From contig JAZQUS010000070.1 in the NCBI GenBank assembly GCA_045631445.1, forward strand, positions 1-21,956: a DNA stretch of 21,956 bases, given 5' to 3'. The notes below the pieces were generated by a model that ran no database searches, had not been told where the DNA came from, and worked only from the letters and a program-made list of their open reading frames with translations. The stretch comes from RGIG4608 sp045631445 (GTDB lineage Bacteria; Bacillota; Clostridia; Oscillospirales; CAG-272). A program made the translations under genes and the position numbers. Positions 7,355-12,862 of this stretch are shown here, piece after piece (positions within the stretch are counted from its first letter, which is position 1; each line of letters opens with the position of its first letter).

Positions 7355-7510
7355 ATATGCAGATGTGGCGGAATTGGCAGCTTCGAGAACGAGCGCGTCC
7401 GGTGGACAATGAAGCGAGTTCGAGAAGGCGCAGAAACAAGGAGAATTGCGACCTCAAGGAGCAAGGCGACTATGTTTCAAGCCGTCTCGCGGGGCGCGGC
7501 TGCCACACCA
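7355..7510 (+). ncRNA. Candidate structured RNA starting as a tRNA-Leu 5' fragment and ending in CCA
   Basis: Positions 7355-7380 repeat the first part of the downstream tRNA-Leu (7525-7550) with one mismatch. After 7380 the sequence diverges into 120 bp that is about 59% GC (71 of 120), far above its surroundings. GTGGCGG (7365-7371) can pair with CTGCCAC (7500-7506), followed by A and CCA at 7508-7510: an acceptor-like stem with discriminator and CCA. A competing perfect pairing is TGGCAGC (7375-7381) with GCTGCCA (7499-7505). Internal hairpins include GTCC-GGT-GGAC (7397-7407) inside a longer stem CTTC/GAAG plus GAAC/GTTC (7381-7390 with 7418-7427), and GCCGT/GCGGC (7481-7500). It could be a structured RNA, a tRNA-derived mobile repeat or a decayed tRNA. 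It is not a protein gene. Confidence 0.5.
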
Positions 7511-7528
7511 AAAAATCAAATTAAATAT

Positions 7529-7615
7529 GCAGATGTGGCGGAAATGGCAGACGCGCTGGATTCAGGTTCCAGTGAGAGTGATTTCATATGGGTTCGAGTC
7601 CCTTCATCTGCACCA
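7529..7615 (+). tRNA. tRNA-Leu(CAG)
   Basis: An 87-nt class II tRNA with encoded CCA. The acceptor GCAGATG pairs with CATCTGC. The anticodon arm is CTGGA-TTCAGGT-TCCAG (anticodon CAG), followed by a long variable arm and a T loop TTCGAGT. The T stem carries one apparent T-T mismatch at its second pair. It reads CUG codons. The same 5' 26 nt occurs 170 bp upstream at the head of the structured element. Confidence 0.92.
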
Positions 7616-7620
7616 AATAA

Positions 7621-7657
7621 GCACGATAGTTTTGATACGAAACTGTCGTGCTTTTTT
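7621..7657 (+). terminator. Terminator of tRNA-Leu
   Basis: GCACGATAGTTT pairs with AAACTGTCGTGC (12 pairs, one G-T) around TGATACG and is followed by six T. Confidence 0.85.
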
Positions 7658-7665
7658 ATTTTCAC

Positions 7666-7694
7666 TTGAAATGTCTTGCGTTGTGTGCTATAAT
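7666..7694 (+). promoter_or_regulatory. Promoter of the 286-aa membrane protein gene
   Basis: TTGAAA (7666-7671), a 17-bp spacer and a perfect TATAAT (7689-7694), with AGGAGG at 7718-7723 and ATG at 7730. Confidence 0.7.
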
Positions 7695-7729
7695 ATTCAT
7701 ATAAATTCTTACTTATCAGGAGGCATTGC

Positions 7730-8590
7730 ATGAAAAAATCAACATATAGAATCATTTCGATAATATTTTATTTGCTAGGAATATTCTTGCAGTTTATGCC
7801 AATCCTAATTGACAACACCGAAAAAATAGCATATTGCGGAACTCCTATTATGTGTATTGGAATTGTCATCTTTGTAAACACTTTTGAATATGGTTCTCAC
7901 CATAGTAAATCATATACTCTTACTACACCTCAAACAAAACCAAACCAAACAAATGAAGATCAAGATTTTATTGACGGATATAGATGGTGTGACTTACAAT
8001 ATTTTGAAAAGTGTGTGAAACTTTTTTATTCCCAAAACGGTAAAAAACGACTTGTTTTTTGCAAATCCAATACTTTTTTTACCGTTAGATTACAAGAATT
8101 AGAAATCTATAGCACTGCCATCACAAACAATCCAATATATTGCGCTTCATGGAAAACAATATCCGGGAAAGATAGTTTTTTTGCAGATTTAGATATTGCG
8201 CTAAAAGAATACGAAATGGAATTATCCACAGGATATGTAGAAGAAAATATAAATGAAATATATGAGATTGTTTGGAATCGTCATCCAGAATATTATTCGG
8301 AGATTGAATGGATAAAAGAAAATAATGGAGGCAGAAAAACAATTCCTTACGGCAATAAATATTGGCCGCAAATTATCCTTGGCACATCAAATAAAGAATA
8401 CCCAGAGCATAGCATTGTATTGATAAATGTTGAGGGATTGTCGGAATATACAACTTTGGCAATTATCCGATATGCCTTTGAAGGTGCTCCCAACGATTTG
8501 TGCGAAGAAATGAAAATTACTATATGCGAGGGGAAAAGAAAAGTTGCGACGGGCATCATAAAATCAAAAAGAGAAAATGTGGATATATAG
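7730..8590 (+). CDS. Hypothetical protein with two N-terminal membrane segments
   Basis: A 286-aa protein whose family I do not recognise. Two hydrophobic helices (about 8-26 and 33-50) are followed by a short Thr/Pro/Gln/Asn-rich linker (about 60-77) and a soluble domain of about 210 aa rich in aromatic and acidic residues, with paired features such as YRWCDLQYFEKC and WNRHPEYYSEIEWIKENNGG. The topology suggests a short periplasmic or hairpin anchor with a cytoplasmic domain. Expression signals are excellent (promoter and AGGAGG at 7 nt). It is markedly more AT-rich in codon choice (AAA, AAT, ATA) than the translation genes further on, and it sits between a tRNA gene and a dense repeat block. 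This fits an accessory, perhaps transferred, gene. Confidence 0.75.
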   Translation: MKKSTYRIISIIFYLLGIFLQFMPILIDNTEKIAYCGTPIMCIGIVIFVNTFEYGSHHSKSYTLTTPQTKPNQTNEDQDFIDGYRWCDLQYFEKCVKLFYSQNGKKRLVFCKSNTFFTVRLQELEIYSTAITNNPIYCASWKTISGKDSFFADLDIALKEYEMELSTGYVEENINEIYEIVWNRHPEYYSEIEWIKENNGGRKTIPYGNKYWPQIILGTSNKEYPEHSIVLINVEGLSEYTTLAIIRYAFEGAPNDLCEEMKITICEGKRKVATGIIKSKRENVDI

Positions 8591-8678
8591 CATACAGTTT
8601 TAGCAGGCAATTCAATTATTGTTTCACCTCATTTTGATGGTTTCATTCTTAAAACGATGGCTTCACTTGAAATTCCCA

Positions 8679-8712
8679 TGGTTTCATTTCCCCTCTCAAC
8701 CAAATGAAACCA
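8679..8712. repeat. 11-bp inverted repeat TGGTTTCATTT / AAATGAAACCA
   Basis: TGGTTTCATTT (8679-8689) and AAATGAAACCA (8702-8712) are perfect complements around 12 nt. Further half-copies of the motif (TGGTTTCATT near 8638, TTTGAAACC at 8714-8722) surround it. Confidence 0.6.
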
Positions 8713-8747
8713 GTTTGAAACCGTATCAATATTATAAGTTCTCTTCA

Positions 8748-8787
8748 GAAAAAGACTCAGTATTGGATACAATCCTGAGTCTTTTTC
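8748..8787. terminator. Bidirectional terminator hairpin after the 286-aa gene
   Basis: GAAAAAGACTCAG (8748-8760) pairs perfectly with CTGAGTCTTTTTC (8775-8787). The A-run and T-run at the stem base would give a U-tract on either strand. It is the first strong terminator downstream of the 286-aa gene. Confidence 0.65.
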
Positions 8788-8793
8788 AGCTAA

Positions 8794-8954
8794 ATCCGCC
8801 TTCTGCGGAATAAATCCACTTCGTGGATGAAATCGCTACGCGATGAAATCTGCCTTACGGCAGGTTAGGATGGCGGATTTGATTTCATCTGAGGTGGTAC
8901 ACCGAAGATTTCATCCGAATGGAGTGAGAATTTCATCGTGACTTTCGCCACGAT
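8794..8954. repeat. Array of short hairpins separated by GATGAAATC / GATTTCATC
   Basis: Successive small stem-loops are TCCGC/GCGGA (8795-8809), ATCCAC-TTC-GTGGAT (8814-8828), ATCGC-TAC-GCGAT (8832-8844), CTGCC-TTAC-GGCAG (8850-8863), GGTG-GTA-CACC (8893-8903) and ATCGTG/CACGAT (8935-8954). The linkers read GAAATC in the left half and GATTTCATC in the right half, so the array as a whole is a larger inverted repeat. Each stem differs in sequence but keeps its length and place. Confidence 0.65.
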
Positions 8955-8996
8955 TTCATTATTTCAATCTCCCCTACAAATCAAAATTTGAAATTC

Positions 8997-9027
8997 AAAA
9001 AAGACCTCGCGGTGCGAGGTCTTTTTT
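8997..9027 (-). terminator. Terminator of the ICMT-HAD-MATE operon
   Basis: A perfect hairpin of AAAAAAGACCTCGC (8997-9010) and GCGAGGTCTTTTTT (9014-9027) around GGT. It overlaps the MATE stop codon by two bases and, being symmetric, could also act on plus-strand transcripts. Confidence 0.85.
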
Positions 9028-10420
9028 ATGTATTTATTTGTTTTTTCTTTAGTTTCAACAGGAAAAATCCAAGGCACAAAAGAGATGCAATTGCAATACA
9101 AATATTACTTATTCCCATTGAAATGCCCGCCGCTTCTGCGCCGATTTCCTTATGAAAGGTCTGCAAATACCACAAAACAGGTATACGGAAAACAAAAACT
9201 CGGCTAATATTGAGCAGCATCGTCATTTTGGTTTGTCCAAATCCATAAAGCACACCAAGAACGGCAGAGTTCACCGCCAAGGCAAGAATTGACAACGAAT
9301 CGTATCTATGTATGCTCTTTATAAGTGCCAAAAACATTTCCGTATCGGTTGCAAGCTCGTTTTGATTATAGAGGTTAATAATACCGTCTTGAAAAACAAA
9401 ACGAACAAGAATATATCCCACAATACCGAGTGAGGTTGCCAAAACAAATGAATATTTGAATGTTTTTAATGCTCTTTTTATATTTTTAGCACCTATATTT
9501 TGGCTAATAATAGTTGACGTTCCCTCTTCAAAAGAGTTAATCGGCGTGGTTGCCATACCGTTAATATTGTTCGAAACTCCAAGCGCGCCAACGACAAGCG
9601 GACCATACGATTTGCACATTGCATTGATACTAACTTTACCAAACGAGAAAATGAATTTGCCAAGGAAAATGGGCAGTGAAATTGCGAGAATTTCGCGACA
9701 TTCCATCCATTTCAGCTTAAATTCGTTTACTTTGATTACAAAAACATTGTCCTTTTGAAGCATCATAGAAAGGAGTATACTAAACATCACCATTTGTCCT
9801 ATGAGTGTAGCAACTGCCACCCAAACGATGTCCCTCATATCCATTCCCCATACAAAAAGGAAGGAGAGCGAGAGCTTAACCATCATTGTGAGTATATTTA
9901 GCCAAAGCATAATTTTTGTGTTCCCTTTTGCCTTTTGCATCGACATAAAAACACTATTATAAAACACAAAAGCAAGGGTTACTATCTGAACAATAAAGTA
10001 GCTTGTCCCAATGCTTATAAGCTCATCGGGAACACCCGAAAGTCGCATTATCGGTACTGCAAACGATATGCAAATTGCTAGCAATAGTGCAATTACAACA
10101 TTTGAAAGCCCAATAGTTTGATTGGAGTGAAATCTCGCCTTCTCCATATCACCCGCGCCAAAAAGACGAGCAACAATAATTCCACCACCCGCCGCAAGTC
10201 CTGAACCAAGAGATGAAAGCAGATGTTGAATTTGAGAAAGAGATGCCACGGCACTAACACTCGTTGGATTGATTTTTGACACCACAACGGCATCGATTAT
10301 TGCATAGAATGAATTGAAAAGATTATAGAGAAATATTGGCGCACAAATACTGATGATGGTAATCCAAAGATTTCCGTTAAGTATTCGCTCCCTACGTTTT
10401 AAATCTTTTGCGCTTACCAT
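9026..10420 (-). CDS. MATE-family multidrug/sodium antiporter
   Basis: A 464-aa polytopic membrane protein with about 12 hydrophobic segments in two homologous halves (MatE domains, roughly 20-180 and 240-410). Diagnostic stretches are NLFNSFYAIIDAVVVSK early in the first half, VASLSQIQHLLSSLGSGLAAGGG in TM2, and GVSNNINGMATTPINSFEEGTSTIISQNIGAK in the second half. The family exports cationic drugs or metabolites using a Na+ or H+ gradient; the substrate is not predictable here. The ATG overlaps the HAD stop by one base (TAATG), so translation is coupled. It is the last gene of the operon, with the terminator at its stop codon. Confidence 0.92.
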   Translation of the reverse strand: MVSAKDLKRRERILNGNLWITIISICAPIFLYNLFNSFYAIIDAVVVSKINPTSVSAVASLSQIQHLLSSLGSGLAAGGGIIVARLFGAGDMEKARFHSNQTIGLSNVVIALLLAICISFAVPIMRLSGVPDELISIGTSYFIVQIVTLAFVFYNSVFMSMQKAKGNTKIMLWLNILTMMVKLSLSFLFVWGMDMRDIVWVAVATLIGQMVMFSILLSMMLQKDNVFVIKVNEFKLKWMECREILAISLPIFLGKFIFSFGKVSINAMCKSYGPLVVGALGVSNNINGMATTPINSFEEGTSTIISQNIGAKNIKRALKTFKYSFVLATSLGIVGYILVRFVFQDGIINLYNQNELATDTEMFLALIKSIHRYDSLSILALAVNSAVLGVLYGFGQTKMTMLLNISRVFVFRIPVLWYLQTFHKEIGAEAAGISMGISNICIAIASLLCLGFFLLKLKKKQINT

Positions 10421-11121
10421 TATTTTGCCTCCGAGAGTTTAAACAAAAGGTCCTTCATATCCTTGTGAGTAGCAACAATAAAGTCGGGTGAAACACACAA
10501 ATCGGGGTATTTTCCCGATTGCTCGGTTTCAATATACACAGTTTTAAGTCCTGCTCCACTTGCGCCAAGCACGTCGTCGTGAAGGTCGTTTCCAACGTAG
10601 TAGCACTCTTCTCTGTTGAGGTTAAATTTGTTAAATGCCACGTCAAAAATTTCGGGACAGGGCTTCTTCACACCCGCGTCACTTGAAATGAGAATTCCGT
10701 CAAAAAGTGGCTTTATTCCAAGCTCGTCAAGTTCATCAAGGGTAAAGCACGCCTGTGCATTGGACACAAGATAAACCCCTGCGCCCCTTTCTTTAAGCCC
10801 CTTTAAAATATCCACAACATAGGGAAAAAGACGAAGCTTTTGACGTGATAAAACACGAAACTCTCTTGCAAGCTCGTTTGCTTTTGACTTGCTTGCGCCG
10901 CGGTTTTCAAGCATCTCCTCAAAAACGCGCAAAAGGTCAAATTCAACAAATTTATGAGCGCGAGCATTTGAATACTTTCTGCATATTTCAAGGTATTCAT
11001 TCTTCACACCTTGAACGTCGCTTTCTCCCAAAAGCCACGCAAATCCAAACCAAAGAGATTGTAATTCTTCGTCAGTTTTTATATCGGCAAGTGTGCCGTA
11101 AAGGTCAAATAAAAAATTCAT
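10420..11121 (-). CDS. HAD-superfamily hydrolase, subfamily IA type
   Basis: A 233-aa HAD phosphohydrolase-like protein. Motif I reads FDLYGT, with the nucleophile D6 and a Tyr (Y8) where most phosphatases have the second Asp; this DxY form is the one seen in haloacid-dehalogenase-type members. Motif II is VSN (119-121), motif III is K152/K153 in GVKKPCPEIF, and motif IV is GNDLHDD (177-183). The helical cap lies between about 15 and 90. The probable role is a phosphatase on a small metabolite; the substrate is unknown. I chose the ATG at 11121, not one six codons upstream, because AAGGAG (11129-11134) sits correctly before it, and that Shine-Dalgarno overlaps the stop codon of the preceding methyltransferase gene. 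Confidence 0.88.
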   Translation of the reverse strand: MNFLFDLYGTLADIKTDEELQSLWFGFAWLLGESDVQGVKNEYLEICRKYSNARAHKFVEFDLLRVFEEMLENRGASKSKANELAREFRVLSRQKLRLFPYVVDILKGLKERGAGVYLVSNAQACFTLDELDELGIKPLFDGILISSDAGVKKPCPEIFDVAFNKFNLNREECYYVGNDLHDDVLGASGAGLKTVYIETEQSGKYPDLCVSPDFIVATHKDMKDLLFKLSEAK

Positions 11122-11132
11122 AAAAAATCTCC

Positions 11133-11804
11133 TTACCAAATAAAAGGTATCATTCTGTATTTTACTTTCTGCTTGTATTCCTCATATCCTTCAAGCTCAC
11201 GAGTCAGAACCTCTTCCTCATTTTTGATACGCTTTGATATGATAACAGGATATGCCAAAAACACGATAAATGAAATCAAGGAACCAAGCACGAATGGTAT
11301 TGACATGAAAAGCAAAAGGGTTGCAAAATACATTGGGTGGCGAACAATACCGTAAAGTCCTGTTGACACTACCTTTTGTCCATCAACCACCTTGATCGTT
11401 CTTGAAAGATAGCTATTTTCACGCAAAACCTCGGCATAGAGAACGTATGCGATAATGAATACTACCGATGCTACGATATTTACTGCCAAAGGAAGCCTTA
11501 ATGTTCCAAAACGGAAATCAAGTCCAGCAATAACAAAACCGAAGATAAACATAAGTCCGCTTAATTTAACAACTACGTTTTGCTCCCTCTCCTTCTCCTT
11601 GGCATCAAGTCGGCTCGCGAGAAGCGAGGGGTTTTTAGCCATCATAACAAGACCTGCTATGAACATTGGTATAAAAAGTATTCCCATAAGCAACCACCCG
11701 CCAACAAAGGCAAATGTGCCTGCGGGCAAAAATATGAGTACACCAACAAGCACTACTCCGAGTGTGAATTTCAAAATTGCTTCAATGAATAATTTTAATG
11801 TCAT
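11133..11804 (-). CDS. Isoprenylcysteine carboxyl methyltransferase-like membrane methyltransferase
   Basis: A 223-aa integral membrane protein with about five or six hydrophobic segments and the C-terminal SAM-binding signature of the ICMT/phospholipid methyltransferase family: GLYGIVRHPMYFA (149-161, R155-H156-P157) and NEEEVLTRELEGYEEYKQKV (195-214, with the EE pair). In bacteria the substrate is usually unknown; lipid or small-molecule methylation is likely, protein prenylcysteine unlikely. I chose the ATG at 11804 because GGAGGT (11811-11816) precedes it; an in-frame ATG seven codons upstream has no such site. It is the first gene of the operon with HAD and MATE. Confidence 0.85.
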   Translation of the reverse strand: MTLKLFIEAILKFTLGVVLVGVLIFLPAGTFAFVGGWLLMGILFIPMFIAGLVMMAKNPSLLASRLDAKEKEREQNVVVKLSGLMFIFGFVIAGLDFRFGTLRLPLAVNIVASVVFIIAYVLYAEVLRENSYLSRTIKVVDGQKVVSTGLYGIVRHPMYFATLLLFMSIPFVLGSLISFIVFLAYPVIISKRIKNEEEVLTRELEGYEEYKQKVKYRMIPFIW

Positions 11805-11846
11805 AAAACTACCTCCACAACGCATTTAAGTAAATTATTATAGTTT

Positions 11847-11875
11847 ATTTTATCACCTATGGAAAAAAAAGTCAA
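11847..11875 (-). promoter_or_regulatory. Promoter of the ICMT-HAD-MATE operon
   Basis: On the minus strand, TTGACT (plus-strand 11870-11875), a 17-bp spacer and TAAAAT (11847-11852), about 43 bp upstream of the methyltransferase ATG. The T-run of the preceding terminator leads straight into the -35. Confidence 0.65.
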
Positions 11876-11882
11876 TAGAAAA

Positions 11883-11906
11883 AACGGCGCAGAGATTTGC
11901 GCCGTT
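11883..11906 (-). terminator. Terminator of the 205-aa gene
   Basis: AACGGCGCA (11883-11891) pairs perfectly with TGCGCCGTT (11898-11906); on the minus strand a T-run follows. It lies 9 bp past the stop of the gene ending at 11916. Confidence 0.85.
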
Positions 11907-11915
11907 AAATATATT

Positions 11916-12533
11916 TTATTTTTTAAGCTCCTTGGCTTTCTTTTTTTCTTCTTTAACTATTTGATTGTATATTGTTTGTTGCTGCGGACCATATCCCAGT
12001 ATAAAGTTGGGAGAATACTGTATAACATACTTCTTGAGAAATACAACAAACTCTTCAGGAGTGAGAAACAACGTGTACATTCTGCCGTTTTTAGTATGAA
12101 TTCGAAAGCTTTTTTCAACCCTGATACCGTTAATACGATGCTCGTAAGCATAAGCCCAAATAAGCTCGGAATACGGAAGAATTATGCCTGAATCTCTAAA
12201 CACAAGAGCATAATTTCCACAACAGATTTTTGCTTTAGGATATGTAGGATTATTAATGTCAACGTCGGAAGCAATATGCTCAAGCCCCTTTTCTTCAAGC
12301 CATTTAGCATTTAATGCAATCGGACGATTACAGTCAGTATAAATAACTAAACTAACAAAAGCTGCAAATAAAAATAATACTCCCACAAAGAATATTTCGA
12401 ATATATTCGTTACAATAGCAATTACCATTGCCAATACAAATAACGCCAAGCAAATGAATATTGCTTTTTTTGATTTTTCTGCGCCTTTAATTCTTTTTTC
12501 ACGCAGGCTGCTTAATGAATCATATTGTTTCAT
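11916..12533 (-). CDS. Hypothetical two-TM membrane protein
   Basis: A 205-aa protein with no function I can name. A charged N-terminus is followed by two hydrophobic helices (about 23-42 and 45-65), then a cytoplasmic-looking domain (70-185) with beta-strand patterns around GNYALVFRDSGIILPYSELIW and SFRIHTKNGRMYTLFLTPEEF. This alternation, with a paired strand-turn-strand and a final helix, resembles membrane proteins with a PH-like domain, but that is a guess. The C-terminus is Lys/Glu-rich. Expression signals are clear: AGGAGG at 12539-12544, a consensus promoter and its own terminator, so it is a single-gene unit. Confidence 0.75.
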   Translation of the reverse strand: MKQYDSLSSLREKRIKGAEKSKKAIFICLALFVLAMVIAIVTNIFEIFFVGVLFLFAAFVSLVIYTDCNRPIALNAKWLEEKGLEHIASDVDINNPTYPKAKICCGNYALVFRDSGIILPYSELIWAYAYEHRINGIRVEKSFRIHTKNGRMYTLFLTPEEFVVFLKKYVIQYSPNFILGYGPQQQTIYNQIVKEEKKKAKELKK

Positions 12534-12570
12534 AATGTCCTCCTAAAACACAATACTTTTTGTCTTTATT

Positions 12571-12599
12571 ATCATAACACAATTTGACATTTTTGTCAA
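12571..12599 (-). promoter_or_regulatory. Promoter with an overlapping inverted repeat, 205-aa gene
   Basis: On the minus strand, TTGACA (plus-strand 12594-12599), a 17-bp spacer and TATGAT (12571-12576). The -35 hexamer is one arm of a perfect inverted repeat TTGACA-TTTT-TGTCAA (12584-12599), which could be an operator or chance. Confidence 0.7.
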
Positions 12600-12862
12600 T
12601 AATATAACAATAATGTTTATTTTCAACTACTCATCTAAAACATATGGGCATCCTGCGATTTTATTTTTGTTAAACAAAATCACCGTGCAACTATCAATTT
12701 GTTATGCACTTTTAACAGTATTGATTTATAATAATCGTTATATATTCACAACTATAACAATTTTTTCTAAAATGCGATTTTATTATTGATTTTTTTACAT
12801 ATTAATTATAGAATATAATTGTACAGGTATGTACAAAAATAAAAAATAAAAAGGAGTTAGCA
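12600..12862. other. AT-rich divergent intergenic region
   Basis: Between two divergent genes (329 bp in all) there is no open frame with coding character. Beyond the minus-strand promoter it holds a 7-bp palindrome TTTTGTT-A-AACAAAA (12665-12679), two copies of TGCGATTTTATT (near 12655 and 12773), and a TATAAT (12814-12819) as probable -10 for the lipoprotein gene without a well-spaced -35. It also has TGTACA-GGTA-TGTACA (12820-12835) and AAGGAG at 12851-12856 before the ATG. Confidence 0.55.

Larger units (their letters stand above)
8591..9025. other. Gene-free, hairpin-dense repeat region
   Basis: There is no convincing gene in these 435 bp. The stretch holds, in order: a group of GGTTTCAT-like motifs with an 11-bp perfect inverted repeat (8679-8712), a 13-bp perfect bidirectional terminator hairpin (8748-8787), an array of short hairpins spaced by GAAATC or GATTTCATC (8794-8954), an 18-nt AT-rich motif also found at 145-162 (8978-8995), and the terminator of the MATE operon (8997-9027). 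A 64-codon open frame at 8619 runs across these hairpins and is not credible. Confidence 0.7.

Noticed and set aside
7355..7510. Simple tRNA-Leu pseudogene
   Set aside because: Only the first 22 nt of the tRNA are matched. The remainder is not decayed tRNA-Leu but GC-rich and structured, so it is listed as a candidate RNA with this alternative noted.
7220..7669. 149-codon plus-strand open frame across the tRNA-Leu locus
   Set aside because: It starts inside the phosphoesterase gene, runs through a terminator, a promoter, the structured segment and a full tRNA-Leu. Its C-terminal part is just a translation of the tRNA.
8619..8813. 64-codon open frame in the repeat region
   Set aside because: It has no ribosome site and is built from repeat motifs and the terminator hairpin at 8748-8787.
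8794..8954. Possible CRISPR array
   Set aside because: The repeated units are hairpins of differing sequence with linkers of about 4-10 nt; there are no identical repeats with 30-nt spacers and no cas genes.
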